Source: Callorhinus ursinus
Lineage: Eukaryota > Chordata > Mammalia > Carnivora > Otariidae
Direction of reading: 5' to 3'
Assembly (NCBI RefSeq): GCF_003265705.1
Contig: NW_020313157.1
Location: 620,001 to 684,000 of the forward strand
Length of the DNA: 64,000 nt
A program made the position numbers and the translations under genes. Below the pieces are notes generated by a model. That model did no database searches, had not been told where the DNA came from, and saw only the letters and a program-made list of their open reading frames with translations. Below are positions 33,600-45,644 of this stretch, in pieces. Within the stretch, counting starts at the first letter, position 1. Each line of letters starts with the position of its first letter.

Positions 33600-33880
33600 C
33601 CATCTAATATTTTCAAGCATTTATTTAGTTCCTACTATGGTACAGGCACTAGAGAACAGAGCAATGAACAAGATGAGCATTGTCTCAGCTCTAGCAGATT
33701 ACAATATAAAGGAAGAGGGAAGGTAGAAGAGAGAGACCATAAACAAGTAAACAAGTAAATAAACTAGGTAATCACAGATTGTGGGTAAGTATAATGAAGG
33801 TAATAAGCATGGTGACAAAATAAAAATATGAGTGGTATTAATTATGCTTTGAAAGGTCATTCTGGCCCAGAAGAGTGAAT
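33600..33880 (+). mobile_element. L2 fragment
   Basis: Phrases 'catttatttagttcctac', 'ggtacaggcactagagaac', 'caatgaacaagatgagc' and 'gaccataaacaagtaaac' follow the L2 3'-region order. Confidence 0.65.
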
Positions 33881-33884
33881 GGAA

Positions 33885-36735
33885 TATTGAGTGATCATAA
33901 TTTATTGTCCAAATGAGACTTTATTGAGAAGAATGTGAGTGCTATTCATAATCACACCTAGACAACAGTTGAATTATGACTGTTCCAAGCAACTCAGGAT
34001 ATGTGTTCACCCTAAAAGGAAACAAGAACTAGAAAACAAGTAAAATTGTTTGAAAGTTGCCAGGGTAATCACAAACAGAGATCATGGTGGCCTCAACTAT
34101 GTTTGCGAGAATGGATCTGAAGAGGAATTGACAGATTTGGGAGATATTATGGGTCTCAAATCTGGAAGTGAAGAAGATGCAGGAGTCACACGTGACACCC
34201 TGGCTTCCGGCCCCAGCAAATGAATCGGGAGCTGTTACAAAGAGACAGAACAAGCAGGGAAGACCAGATTAATGAGTGTCTGTGGAGGGGAGAGATGATG
34301 AGTGTGGATTTAGGTATATTGAGTTTAAGAAGATTAAGTAATATTTAAATTGAAATATACATTAGCCTTTTGAGTATCAAGACCTAGAGAGCTTAGACAA
34401 GATTTCAAAGTTGAGGGAAAAAAATCTCCTTTAAGAGACCTGTTCCAGTACCTACAGGTAGGAGGGACTAAGCTCTCATAATAGCTCATATCATACCTAC
34501 CGAATGGCATTTTCTTCTACCTTGCATTATCGTTACTTATGTCTACATTTCACACCTAGCTGACTGCATAGCCTTTAAAGGCAAGATATTTTCTTTAAGA
34601 CAAGATACCTATATTTATTTTGCCTTAAAGGTAAGATATCTGTTTTCCTGGTATATAGGAGATGCTCAATATAAGGTTTTAGAATAACATAATCTATGAT
34701 GCCAAAGAATAAACACTTCTCAAGATGGAAGCTTTAGCTTTGCTTGTGAAGAACCTATGTATTAAACCAGATGAGATTCACATTTTTCACTCTTGGGGAA
34801 AAGATGTGCTGATGAAGGACCATCCTGTTTATCAGGAATTCTTTTACCTTAATGGAAAACGTTGCCAGAGGAAAAATTGACACCATGCCACTATGGGCAA
34901 ACAGCACGCACTAAGGAATTTCCAAATTCCAAGCCAAGTCCTGCTCATGGGTTCATGATATCATCCCTAACGCCTCACCCACCAACCACCATCTTCCTGG
35001 CTCTGGTTTTTGTTGACCTTAATCATTGGATGTCCATATAGTTAGGAAGCAATTCCCCAATCTGCACTACCTGAGGTGGGGGGAGAGGGGCTGTGGAAAT
35101 GACTAAATCTCAAATCTTTAGTTTGAGGCATCTTTGGGGAAATATTCTGGGCATGATGCTCTTGGCTATTTAGAAAATTATGTTTCCTAAGGCTGTGCTC
35201 CCAAATCACTTTATGCAAAGGGAGATGGCTCTGCTTTAGAATATTTAGGAGCAAATAAGCAAAACCAGGTTAATCAAAACCACTTAAACGTTAACTCAGC
35301 TATCTTGAACAGCATCCTATGTTTAATTCAGACATCTATAAAAACGTGCCTTTGCTTAAATATGTCAAACCATATATGCAATCAAGATCAAGAGTATACA
35401 ACCATTGAAAATAAGTCTATAAAAATTGCCAAAAATATTTAAATCTCTAAGTTGTTATCAGCAGAATACTCCGTGAGTGTGCATATCTGTGCATGCATGT
35501 GCTGCATTTTAGGCAGACAAGCTTTCAGAAATCATGATCTCATGCTTTCTACCCAGGAAGGTTTCTATATTCTTAAAAGCAACCTGTAAATTAGAAATTA
35601 CATTGGAGCAAATACAAATGTCCACACCATAGCAACAAATGCATTGGTCTCTTCACATATGAGCAGGACATTGCCCTGTCAAAATCAAATGCTCCAATTA
35701 CCCTGTCAGCTCAACACAAGTTTCCCAACTGTTGGGAAATGCAATTGGAGTGAAAGATCAAGCTGCAGTTTCTTTTGAATCTATTCAATAATCCCCGACT
35801 TCCCTCAAGAATAGCAGTGATGTATTATAAAAGAGAAGAAAAAGAAGGGGATGGGCTAACGAATGATCAGATAAGGGCCAGTGTGATGGAAAATCTACTA
35901 CTCAGAATACCTTGCTTGATGCAATCATTAAGCTATGATGTCTCTCAGTATGGTGATGGTAGTATTTCAGTATGGGTCCACCAAAATGGGGTAAAATTCA
36001 AGGGCAAATACTACGTTTGGGAGATGATCTAAGGAAGCACCAGTAGAGGAATAGGTAAGGGAGATGTGGAATGGAAGAAAGCCAATAAAGAAGGGCATGT
36101 TAACATGCAAGAGACCACTATGGGAAACTGGCACTTAATCCCATTGTGGAACTCGACGCAATGATCTAGACTACATCTCAGAGTAACTCTACCCTAGGGA
36201 TGAGGAAGCTGGGGTACTGATCCATCAAATCCCTGTCCATCCTGAGTTGAGTACTTCTTCCAAGCTTCTGGGTTGCCTTGTGCATGAGTGCACTGCATCT
36301 GTAGCCAGAAAAACAGCCCCTCTGATGAGGTTCATCAGTGTTTTCAGTAAGTCATCTTTGGCACATGGAGGTGAGTGATGAGAAGAAATGTCAGTGCTCT
36401 GAAAGCATCTGCGATCAGCATTCCCAGGAGTCTTTAGAATCCTTCATTTACTCATTTATTCATGCGTTTCATTCAACATTTACATAACACATATAAATGA
36501 TTATTGTTTAAATAATTATTTACATTTTTGGCTACCTTGGGCTGCCTTGGATGGTGGTTCTGGATGCTCTGGCCTCTCACTTTGGAAATTCTGTATGAAA
36601 GTGGAGGTGCCGAATCCCAGATCACAGAGTAAATGTATGTAATATGTGAAAGCCCAATAGAATCAGTCCATGTAGAGTAGGGATGGTAGACAAAAATAGT
36701 GTAACAGGATTTTGAACCACATGATCTTTGCTCAC
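33885..36735. other. Long stretch without recognised gene
   Basis: No named repeat or exon is seen. Near 34571-34640 a short phrase 'ccttaaaggtaagatat' recurs imperfectly. The 85-codon frame at 35775-36032 (plus strand) has a fairly protein-like composition but no recognisable domain, and it is not flanked by clear splice sites. Confidence 0.45.
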
Positions 36736-36739
36736 TGGT

Positions 36740-37290
36740 GTTAGACCTAAGGATGTTATGTTACAAGGCAAATGGGATTTTGCAGATGGAATTAAGATTA
36801 TGGGCCTTAAGATAGGGAGATTATCCTGGATTATCTGGATGGACCCAGTGTAATCACATGAACCCTTAAAAGCATAAGAGGGATCAGTCAGAGAGATGCA
36901 ATAGAAGAGGCAGGAGAGATTCCACCCACGAGAAGGACTTACTCTGCCATAGCTGGCTTTGAAGATATAGAGGAAAGGGCATGAGTTAAGGAATATGGCA
37001 GGCTCTAGAAGGTGGAAATGGCCTTTGGCTCGTAGCCAGGAAGGAAATGGAGACCTCAGTTATAAACTACAGAGAATTGAATTCTACTGATAATCAGAAT
37101 GAGCAAAGAAATAAATTCTCCCCTAGAGCCTCCAGAAGAATATAGTCTAGTAAGCACCCTGACTTTGGCCCAATGAGACCTATGTTGGAATTCCAACCTA
37201 AAGAAGTGCAAAATAATGCATTTGTGTTGTGTAAACTACTATTTTTATGGTAATTTGTTTAGGACAACAATAGAAAACTAATATGAATAG
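36740..37290 (+). mobile_element. Old LTR-like repeat (MaLR/MER type)
   Basis: Order of phrases: 'ggattttgcagatggaatt', 'attatcctggattatctgg', 'gacccagtgtaatcacatg', 'tcccctagagcctccag', 'ttatggtaatttgtttagg' and 'caatagaaaactaatatg'. This matches a frequent old LTR-like repeat. The family is not named with confidence. Confidence 0.5.
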
Positions 37291-37479
37291 ATTTCAACAT
37301 GAATCCAAGCTCTGATCTGTTCATTTAGGCAACCTAGAACGGCTCTGTTTAAATTAAGTTTCACAAGGTCACTTTCTGGGTTCGATGGAAAGGAGCCCTT
37401 GATCAGTTGATAGGACCAGTCCCAAGAGACATAGATGGCTAAGGGTGGACACATGAACTCCACCTTCGCCATGCCTGGT

Positions 37480-37850
37480 ATAGATTCTCTGTGTGTTTCT
37501 TAAGTAATAGAAATTTATTTTCTCATAATTCTGGAGGCTATAAGTCTGAGATGAAGGTGTCAGCAGGGTTGGTTTCTTCTAGAGCATCTTCTCTTGACTT
37601 GAAGATGGCCATCTTCCTGTGTCTTCACATGGTCTTCCCTCTGTGTGGTTCTGTGTCCTAATCCCCTAATTCTGTGTCCTAATTATTATAAAAACACCAA
37701 TCATACTGGATTATGGCCTCTCATAAGACCTCATTTTACCTAAACTACATCTTTAAAGGCCCTATTTCCAAATACCGTCACTTTCTGAGATACTGGGAGT
37801 TAGGGCTTCAATGTATGAATTTTGGGAGACACAACTCAATGCATAAAACC
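37480..37850 (-). mobile_element. MLT1-type LTR, antisense
   Basis: Antisense phrases: 'tttattttctcataattctg', 'gaggctataagtctgagat', 'cttcacatggtcttccctc', 'ctcataagacctcatttta' and 'ggccctatttccaaatac'. This is an old MaLR-like LTR. A short internal duplication of 'attctgtgtcctaatt' lies at about 37668-37684. Confidence 0.6.
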
Positions 37851-37926
37851 ATAATTCAGGGTCTCTAGGGTGATGCTAGGACATCAAAATGTTTTAAGGA
37901 CTAGGTTTGTGGAGATGGTACTTTTT

Positions 37927-37987
37927 TTTTTTTTTAAGAAGAAGTGGTATATATAAAAAGTACCATCTCTTATGCTGAGTGAAATAA
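37927..37987. mobile_element. Tiny L1-derived insertion that built a hairpin
   Basis: The 15-bp sequence GAGATGGTACTTTTT occurs at 37912-37926 and 37988-38002 and looks like a target-site duplication. Between them are a T run, 'aagaagaagtggtatatata' (L1-like), a reverse copy of the flank, and 'ttatgctgagtgaaataa' (L1 ORF2-like). I infer a short rearranged or twin-primed L1 insertion. Confidence 0.45.
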
Positions 37988-38005
37988 GAGATGGTACTTT
38001 TTATA
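37952..38005. repeat. Perfect 21-bp inverted repeat, 12-nt loop
   Basis: Arms 37952-37972 and 37985-38005 are exact reverse complements, with the loop TGCTGAGTGAAA. The stem includes AGTACCATCTC. It would fold as a strong hairpin in RNA. It is more likely an insertion by-product than a conserved microRNA. Confidence 0.9.
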
Positions 38006-38009
38006 AAGA

Positions 38010-38685
38010 CTATAGGTGGCCTTTGGAGGTTCCGCTGAGAAGCATTAACTAAGTGATGTGTGATCATCTCATTTCGACCCTCCTTTATCTGTACGGATCT
38101 GAGTGACTGAAAGAAGACCATCTTATTTGTGCAGAGAAGGAAAGGGCTCTGATTACCCTGAAACATAAGTCTCATTCCCCATACCTCCCAGGCTCATGAT
38201 GACTCAAGGAAATGAGCAGATGTTGGTAAAATATCTAGCTCTGTGTGTGACATAAACCTACAGTTTCTTTGCTTTGCGCTGCCAATACTAAAATGGTGGT
38301 ACCAATCCACAGAGGCATCAGGGAAGCATTTTGGGAAATGATACCAGAGTTGGCTTTTAGCAAACTGTTGACCAAATGCCTGGCTCTGCAGTTCTCCCAA
38401 GTTTAGTGTATTTTCCCAGTGTATCAGTAAGGATTCTTTGATCACCGGCAAAAGGAATGGGTTCTGACTAACATCAGCAGAAAAAGAGATCACTAAAAGA
38501 TACGAGATAACCCAAGGGAGGGATGGGTAACCAAGCTTAAATGATAAAAAGAAGAGTCAGGGTGGATCAAAGGTCTAGCCCTAGGAACTACTTCCTCACC
38601 CAGCCTTACCAGGACATAGGCACTGAAATGAATCAACTCCAGCTTTCTATCATATTTGTTTCCCTATTGAGTATCACTCTACTTA
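38010..38685. other. Stretch without recognised gene
   Basis: No exon or named repeat. A 99-codon minus-strand frame (38194-38493) has no recognised domain. Confidence 0.45.
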
Positions 38686-38689
38686 ACAT

Positions 38690-39050
38690 CTACTATGGTT
38701 TAAAGGTTTGTGCCCACCCCCATTCATATAGTAAAATCCTAATGCCCACTGGGATGATATTAGGAGGTGGGGCCTTTGAGGGTGATTAGGTCATGAGGGT
38801 GGAGCACCCATGAATGGGATTAGTGCCCTTACAAGAGAGACTTCATGGAACCCCCTCACCAATTCCACCACGTGAGGACACAACCAGGAATCTGTGACCC
38901 AGAAGAGGGCCCTAGCCCAACCAGGCTGGCACTCTAATCTTTGACTTTCAGCCTCCAGAACTGTGAGAAGTAAATTCCATTGTTTATAAGCCTCCCAGTC
39001 TGTGGTGTTTTGCTAGAGCAGCCCAAATGGATTAAGATAACATACACAGT
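38690..39050 (+). mobile_element. MLT1/MST-type LTR (MaLR), solo
   Basis: It runs from 'ctactatggtttaaaggttt' through 'attaggaggtggggcctttg', 'attaggtcatgagggtgga', 'gggattagtgcccttacaag', 'ccaccacgtgaggacacaa' and 'agcctccagaactgtgagaa' to 'agcccaaatggattaagat'. The near full-length MaLR LTR order is clear. No internal viral genes are present. Confidence 0.8.
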
Positions 39051-39416
39051 CTTAGGAGAGAGAATCCAATTGACCTGCCGTGTCCATATCCGTAGCCCTT
39101 GGTTTGATTCCTTGTCCCTCCAAGACTGAACAGATAGCAAAGAAAATTAACCCCAAAAGGACAATGGAACACTGGCTACCGGAGGGTAGGAATGTTTTCT
39201 GGTTGTGACAACAAACAAGCACGTGCCCACTACACCCACTATTTACTTGCACAAATGCACAGCCAACATGCTGGTTCTCTCAGGCCATGAATAAAGTCGG
39301 GCGGAGACCCTGCTGTCTCAGTCAAACTTGACTTCTTCTGCCCCCAAGTAGAAGAAACTACAGAGGACTTATTTAGCTGCTTCTTGGTCCATTCCCCTCC
39401 CTACCAAGTATATCTT

Positions 39417-39660
39417 TTTTTTTAATTTTTATTGTTATGTTAATCACCATACATTACATCATTAGTTTTTGATGTAGTGTTCCATGATTCACTGTTTGTG
39501 CATAACACCCTGTGCTCCACGCAGAACGTGCCCTCTTTAATACCCATCACCAGGCTAACCCATCCCCCCACCCCCTCCCCTCTAGAACCCTCAGTTTGTT
39601 TTTCAGAATCCATAGTCTCTCATGGTTCATCTCCCTCTCCAATCTCCCCCCTTCATTCAT
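39417..39660 (-). mobile_element. Truncated carnivore L1, 3' end, with TSDs
   Basis: T-run tail, then antisense 3' UTR: 'gtagtgttccatgattcac', 'aatacccatcaccaggc', 'ctagaaccctcagtttg', 'agtctctcatggttcatc'. The 17-bp TSD CCTACCAAGTATATCTT (39400-39416) and CCTACCAAGTGTATCTT (39661-39677) differ at one base. A 106-codon frame (39477-39797) runs off this element and is spurious. Confidence 0.95.
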
Positions 39661-39679
39661 CCTACCAAGTGTATCTTAT

Positions 39680-41195
39680 TTTTCCTGGAATGATATTTAG
39701 ATCTCAGAAGAGCAGAGCAGCAAGGCAAGTCCTCGCTGAGACATCAGTCATAGGAATGAGGAGCAGCTATGACAAATTGAAATGTCAGCATTATTAGCAA
39801 TTTTGCTTCAAGCTGTTTGATACTGATTTAATGATGAAATAAGAAATGGGGCAGATTTGCCCTGGAAAAGGGGATGATAACTAGGGATAATGGGCGAAAA
39901 TTAAAGAGAATGAATATTAGACCAAGTGTCCTAAATATGATAACTTTGGAGTCTTCCCCAAAGAACATGCTGAAATGCCTGGGGGGACTCAAAGGAGGGC
40001 AGATAGTTTATATACATGTGAGTTACAGGATTTTGCACCAAAGACACAGGGTGGTGGCCACCTGCACATTTCCTTGTCTACCGGTGTCTCACAGTGAGGT
40101 TGGGGAAATCAAAATCTATAACTAGTTGGCTGACTTCTTGATCCATTTCCCTTTGTGCTCATCAATTAATGGCCTTGCAAATACCAGGGAGCACGGGAGA
40201 TCTATAAGGAAGAGTGTGGAATGCAAGTTCTTGTGAAGACAATACTCTTTTGAAAAATTAAGGATTTATGAATTTTTCATTTAGTAGGTGAGCTGCTGCT
40301 GGAGATTCTTCCAGTGGTCTGAGTTTTTGCAATTTCTACAAATAGAGAGCCTACTTTGGGATAAACTCCCTTTGGTGGGAGAAAAATCACTAAAGTGAGA
40401 CCATTACTTATATAAGATTAAAGCAAGCATTGATTAGTTTTTCTTTTCATATGTGTGTGTGCACACAAGGACATACGTGTGGAACTTGCAAGAAACTGGG
40501 TAGGGCCACAGAGGGTGGGGATCTAAGTACTCTCCAAGCCTCCATGCACACTGGACTTCTGTTACCTCCTGAGCATTCAGCAAAGCTTTGCTAATCACTG
40601 GAGTCTGACTTTAGCTGAGTATTTGGATGTTAATATGGAGGACAATGTTCATGCTTCCAGAGAACTGGTTCTGAACACAAAATAATCCAGACAAGCAAGT
40701 TATTAGACATTTCTTCGGAAAAGAGTATTCTGAAGCAGGCGAACAACAGTGTACAGAGGACAAGCGCCAGGATGTACATGTGGGAAAGGTTACTCTCACT
40801 GGGGAGTTCCCGAAATTACTTGTTGAGGTATCCTGAGAAAAAGGATAAATTTATTCTTCCATTCTAGACTGAGAGGATTTTGAGCCATTAGGGTTGGCAC
40901 ATAAAAATAAGTCTAGTTCCACTTTATGTTTCCAGCCCTGTGTCGGCTATCCATACTTTAGAGTCATCTCATTTGGGATGAGAATAGGTAGTTTGTTGGA
41001 AGCCTGTTAAAACAAGAAATCACCTTTAAAGTGATACAGAGGTTTCTTCAATATTTTATTTAATGTATAACATATTAGTGTGCATCAATCTGTTGATCTT
41101 TGCTGTGAATCTGAGGTATCTTCTTTGAGTGACTTCTGCTGATTGAAATTCCTCATTATCATTCCCACAGAAAACCTCATCCATATTTCATAGTC
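39680..41195. other. Long stretch without recognised gene
   Basis: No exon or named repeat is visible. A short GT/CA patch (tgtgtgtgtgcacacaag) lies near 40452-40469. Confidence 0.45.
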
Positions 41196-41199
41196 TCCA

Positions 41200-41415
41200 A
41201 GAAGTGTCAGCCAGATATGGACCAGGGGCCAAGTCTGGCCTACCACTTGTTCTTGTAAATAAAGTTTTATTGGAACACAGCCCCACTCGTTCGTTGTGTC
41301 TGTAGCTGTCTAGCGCTATAATGGCAGTGTTGAATGGTGCAACCGAGACCATATGGCCCATGAAGCCTAAAGTAGCCATTATTTGGCCCTTTACAGGAAA
41401 AGTTTGCCTTACAGG
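41200..41415 (-). mobile_element. hAT-like element, copy C (opposite orientation)
   Basis: Read on the + strand it gives 'aaataaagttttattggaac', 'acagccccactcgttcgtt', 'catatggcccatgaagcct', 'tatttggccctttacagg' and 'aaaagtttgcc'. This is the reverse orientation of copies A and D. It is a good match to the family body. Confidence 0.75.
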
Positions 41416-41419
41416 AAAA

Positions 41420-41985
41420 ATCTGATCTATACTATCAGTGCTGGTTTTGTTTAAAGTGAGGTAAAAATTTCAAGACACACTGGAAAGATTCTGACTGTAG
41501 AATCTGTCCAGATTTCTGAGCGTTCTTTATCCACTAACATTTTACAGTCCTTTCGCAGCTAATCAGAATAATTGTTGAGGCTTGCTCTCATAGAATGTTT
41601 CCAAAGCATTACCTTAGTTTTCACAGAAACAGCTCTTTTTCTTACTGCACTCATTTTTCATCAGTTTACACAACATTCCACTAAATAATGTAATTACAAT
41701 AACAACTGCAGCTGCCAGAAGCAGGTCTGGGAATAAATACAACGGAGTCTTGGCAAGCAGACGCCTCAGGGAGCAGAGAGAAAGGTGAGGTTGTACAAAA
41801 CAGCTACTTCGCAGGATGTCATGGGCACGCATCAGTATGTTTTAGAAAGGGACCGGACTGGGAGTTGTTAATTTGGTAAGTTTGATAAGTGCACGTCAAT
41901 CAGGTAAGCTTCTTCCATCCATGTGCTTTTATATAACATCTCTCATTTCAGGCATTTGTCAATTTCACATATACAATTTTGTCCC
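41420..41985. other. Stretch without recognised gene
   Basis: No exon or named repeat is recognised. Confidence 0.45.
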
Positions 41986-41989
41986 GGTT

Positions 41990-42130
41990 ATTTGACAAAT
42001 CCCTGTCTTCTCTGCTAGCCTGTAAGGTACAGGAAGACGGGAATGTGTACATTTGTCCACTATCTAGCACTGTAGTTGACATATGGTTCGTGCTCAAGAA
42101 ATATTTCTTGAATAATAACTGAATGGAAGC
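41990..42130 (+). mobile_element. L2 3'-end fragment
   Basis: Phrases 'ctgtaaggtacaggaagac', 'atctagcactgtagttgac', 'gtgctcaagaaatatttctt' and 'gaataataactgaatgg' match the L2 terminus. Confidence 0.65.
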
Positions 42131-42134
42131 AGGA

Positions 42135-42720
42135 ACTCTGTAGTCCCAAAATCATGAATGCTGTGAGGTTTCATCAAATAGTGGGGAGTTTACATTCCCT
42201 TCCCTGTTGCTGGAACAGCCCCTGGGGATGGGCTGGACTTTAGAAGGGGGTGGGGGCAGGGAGGCAGGGGAAAGGTGTCTCAGATTCTGATAGCTCACTT
42301 CCAAGGCAGCCAGGAAGTATCATTATCTGATGCCTGGATGAAGGCAATGGGTTTAAGCCAAGATGATCATTAGCAATTTGCCTTCTGCAATCCACATCAC
42401 TCTTGTATCTAGCAGAAATGAGAAACTTGCTTCTAACTGGCAAATTAAATATTGATAATGCAGATCTGCTCGACACCATCTTTCACAAGGCTGGCACTGT
42501 AATTTCAATGTTTCTGAAACTTCGGTCATTTGCATTCCAACGTCACAATTTTTGTCATAACTGCAGGCACTCTGTAACATTATGTAGTTAGTATTTGTCT
42601 TTCAAGCAACTCATTTTTAACCTAAATAGATGTTATTTGCCAAGGAAACTTTGTGTTGCCACTGCAATTGGAAAACCAGTATCAGTAGTCATAAATAAGA
42701 GTTAATGGGAAGAAAATAAA
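42135..42720. other. Stretch without recognised gene
   Basis: No exon or named repeat is seen. Frames on both strands at 42240-42591 lack recognisable content. Confidence 0.45.
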
Positions 42721-42724
42721 CCCA

Positions 42725-42990
42725 TTCATATCTAACAATTATTAAGAACCTCTTCTATACTAGAGAGTGTTCTAAGAGCCTCATATGCATTCGCTACTTT
42801 AATCTCTGTTTGCAGGGGCACATATATACACTGACATACGACTTATGAAATATGCAATTATCTCCATTATATAGAGGAGGTATTTGAGGTACACAGGATT
42901 TCAGTAACCTGCACAAGTAGTAAATTACAGTCTAGATTTTTATCTCAGCAGGGCCTAGCTCCAGGCCCCTCGTTCTTAACTACTGTATTT
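42725..42990 (-). mobile_element. MIR, antisense
   Basis: Antisense MIR order: 'attaagaacctcttctatac', 'gtgttctaagagcctcata', 'ttatctccattatatagagg', 'aggtatttgaggtacacagg', 'ctcgttcttaactactg'. A GCACATATATACA patch interrupts it. Confidence 0.65.
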
Positions 42991-43269
42991 TGCAAACAAT
43001 GTTTTTAGTGTCTAGATAGATGCTTTGGCTGCTGCAGGCTCCACGCCTGAGGCACACTCCGTTTCTGTTAAAAACAGGGCTTAGGACCAGTGAGAGACTT
43101 GTCAAAGATAACTGTAGTTAAAACTGAGAGTTTCTCATTTGACATAAAAAGGATTGAGAGAGAATTGAAAAAGGAATCACTTTCTAAATAGTTCCCCCTT
43201 TCTTACTGACTAGATGTTCACCACCCGAAATCTGTGAGTACCACACACAGGGTAGGTGTCTTACACTTT

Positions 43270-43760
43270 GTAAAATGCTAAGCTGGACACTGGGTGTAGC
43301 ACACCTATTTCCCAGGATCCTTTGCCTGGCTCTGATCTCCAAGTTTGGAGGGTGCAGCGGACATCCCTGGGTATATTTACTCAGCTGGCGATGACTCTCT
43401 CCCTGATGATCAAGTCCTCCTCAACAGCTGGCCTTTGGGTAACGAGGTTTATTTATCCTGCTTCTCCGGACACTGATGACTGGACCACAGTGAACAACCT
43501 GAGCTAGATTGGGCCAATCAGATGCCTTTTCTAGGAATTTGTAATCAGGAGGCATTAACAGTCCCTAAACCTGCAGGAACCTGCGGCATAAATCTTAGGG
43601 TCTGAAAGGTACCACAAGCTTAAAAAAGGGAGAGATCCTTTTTCAAAAGAAAATTCCAGAGTGGGCCCACAAGGAGAAATCAAGATGAGGGAGGAAAAGA
43701 ACTGCCTGAGTTCTGACAGCTTTCTGATACTAAGCTCCTTGGGAGGCCTGGTTTGTATGC
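43270..43760 (+). repeat. Possible old interspersed repeat
   Basis: It contains 'cccaggatcctttgcctgg', 'gggccaatcagatgcc', 'ttctaggaatttgtaatc' and 'ctgagttctgacagctttc'. The CCAATCAGATG phrase recalls MER-type repeats. The family and borders are uncertain. Confidence 0.3.
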
Positions 43761-44024
43761 CTTTTCTGCTTAGGCTAACCTGAATCAGTCCTTATGATTT
43801 GCTTAGCTAAGTGAGAGGCAGTTTTCTTCTAAATACACCACCACGCCATCAACTATGGAACCTGTCCTTTGAGGTAATTTTTTTTTTGGGGGGGGAGTTG
43901 AGTGGGAGTAGATATACCCTGGATGTCTGTGTTCTCTGCCTGGTATTCCTAGCAGGAAGAGGGATGAGAGAATCATTGGGAAGAATACTGTATTTACAAT
44001 GGCAATATTGCTGATTATGAGGTG

Positions 44025-44185
44025 TACATTTTTTTTGAAGTGTTTTACGTAAGTCATTTCATCCAATCAACAATCCAGTGAGAAAGGATCCCCATCTTAC
44101 ACACAGGGAAACGGAAGCTTTGAAAAAGTAGGGCAAATTTAGATCTGAGATATGAACTCAAGTGTATATAATTAGAGCTCCTAAC
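44025..44185 (-). mobile_element. MIR, antisense
   Basis: Phrases 'gttttacgtaagtcatttca', 'ccccatcttacacacaggg', 'aaacggaagctttgaaaaag' and 'gagctcctaaccacc' follow antisense MIR. Confidence 0.65.
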
Positions 44186-44189
44186 CACC

Positions 44190-45225
44190 CCTAATCACCC
44201 CTCGTACCATGTTGACTCCAGTGGTATCTATTTGCTGTATTGCTGATAAAGATTTTGGTCTGTGAACAAATAATGACCCACCTAGGAGCCAAGCCTTTGC
44301 CTGCTTAGTAGTGTGCTAACCAAATATGTTAAACAGTCTCCAAAGTAACATCAGATACTCACAGCACAAGAGATCCCTTTGTAACCAAATATTTTATGTG
44401 AATGCTAGCAAACGTCATCATTTGATCCCCTACCCTATGACCATACCATCTTTCCAACAGTAGATCACTGAGGGAGACACAGGGCTACTGAGGTCACATA
44501 ATTTCTCTCTCAGTTGTTTTTCTGCCCATCTGTCATTCCAGATGCCGGAACAGTAAATGTTGATGGTTGGGTTATGGTAAATGCACAACTAGGACTACCC
44601 GGCCTGCTGGCTTCACTCACCAGTGATGCTGGGACAAGGTGCTAAATACAGCCCATAGAGTCAGGAGCATTTAATGTACAGATCTCATGGTGAGCTCTTG
44701 TGGATCAACTCCCCAGCAGAACCCAGTGACAATCTGAAATGCAAGCCCAGAGGAAGGCTCAGCCAAAACTTGGGATGGAGGAATAAACAGGTTTTCTGTT
44801 CTGTAGTTGCTCACTGGGAACATGAGTTCCTTCTGAGAACGGCATATCCTGGGTCAGGAGTAACTGGATGAGGCCCTCTTCTCTTGGGAAAAGCAGGGGC
44901 TAGGAAGCTCACGGACAGTATCTCTGGGGCTGAGCTGGGTGCTGGGGTGAAGTGCACTGTCAGTACCTGAGGCTGAGGGGGAATGAGTAAACACTGCATC
45001 TGGGCCGGTTCCAAAGAACATAAGGCAAAACACAAAGGGAGGGCCAAGCCGGGTAGAAAAGGTAGAATGGGGAGATGTGATCTGTCAGACGTTGGCAGAG
45101 AAAGCTTCTATGAAATTCCATAAGCCAGAGTTCAGGCACTTGCTGGGGCTTTAGATGTGGCTCCCGTGGCCCTGTGTGTGGGATACAAGGGAGCACTGAA
45201 AGGACTTGGCAGGAAACAACGCCAT
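44190..45225. other. Long stretch without recognised gene
   Basis: No named repeat or exon. Overlapping minus-strand frames at 44811-45298 have no recognised domain. Confidence 0.45.
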
Positions 45226-45228
45226 GCA

Positions 45229-45560
45229 GGACAGAGACGGCCCATGCGGATTCCTTTTGTGGTGGACTGGAATGGGTAATTCCACCAAAGATATCCACAA
45301 ATCCTGTTTTCAGTCAGGTGACAATGGGCCTGTCCCCTGGGATGACTCATGGCTGTTGTAGCCAATCACTGAGATCCCAGGACAGTGGGAGTGATTGGCA
45401 TAGAGATTGGCCAATGCAATGAAAGAGAACGTCTACAGAGAAGGCTTCTGGGAATGATTTTCCTCCAATTAAATGCAAGAGCAATGAGGAAGAGTCTCAT
45501 AGCTCTCCCCGATGAGAATGTCATGTGATGAAGGGATGCGTGTCCTTCATCTTGGAAGAA
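45229..45560 (+). repeat. Possible old interspersed repeat
   Basis: Phrases 'gtagccaatcactgagatcc', 'gtgattggcatagagattgg', 'ccaatgcaatgaaagag' and 'gcttctgggaatgattttcc' recall the same kind of CCAAT-rich old repeat as 3285-3665. Only approximate borders can be given. Confidence 0.35.
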
Positions 45561-45644
45561 GCAAAGAAAGGCCAAGAGAAGCACAGAGATTCCAAACCCC
45601 TGCACTAACGCCAAGAGTCCACCGAGTCAGCCCTGGCGTCGGGA

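Noticed and set aside
35775..36032. 85-codon frame with protein-like composition
   Set aside because: I considered a relic exon or retrocopy, but recognise no family and see no splice sites or A tail.
37952..38005. Annotation as a microRNA gene
   Set aside because: The hairpin is perfect, but its flanks and L1-like snippets point to an insertion by-product. No expression evidence is available.
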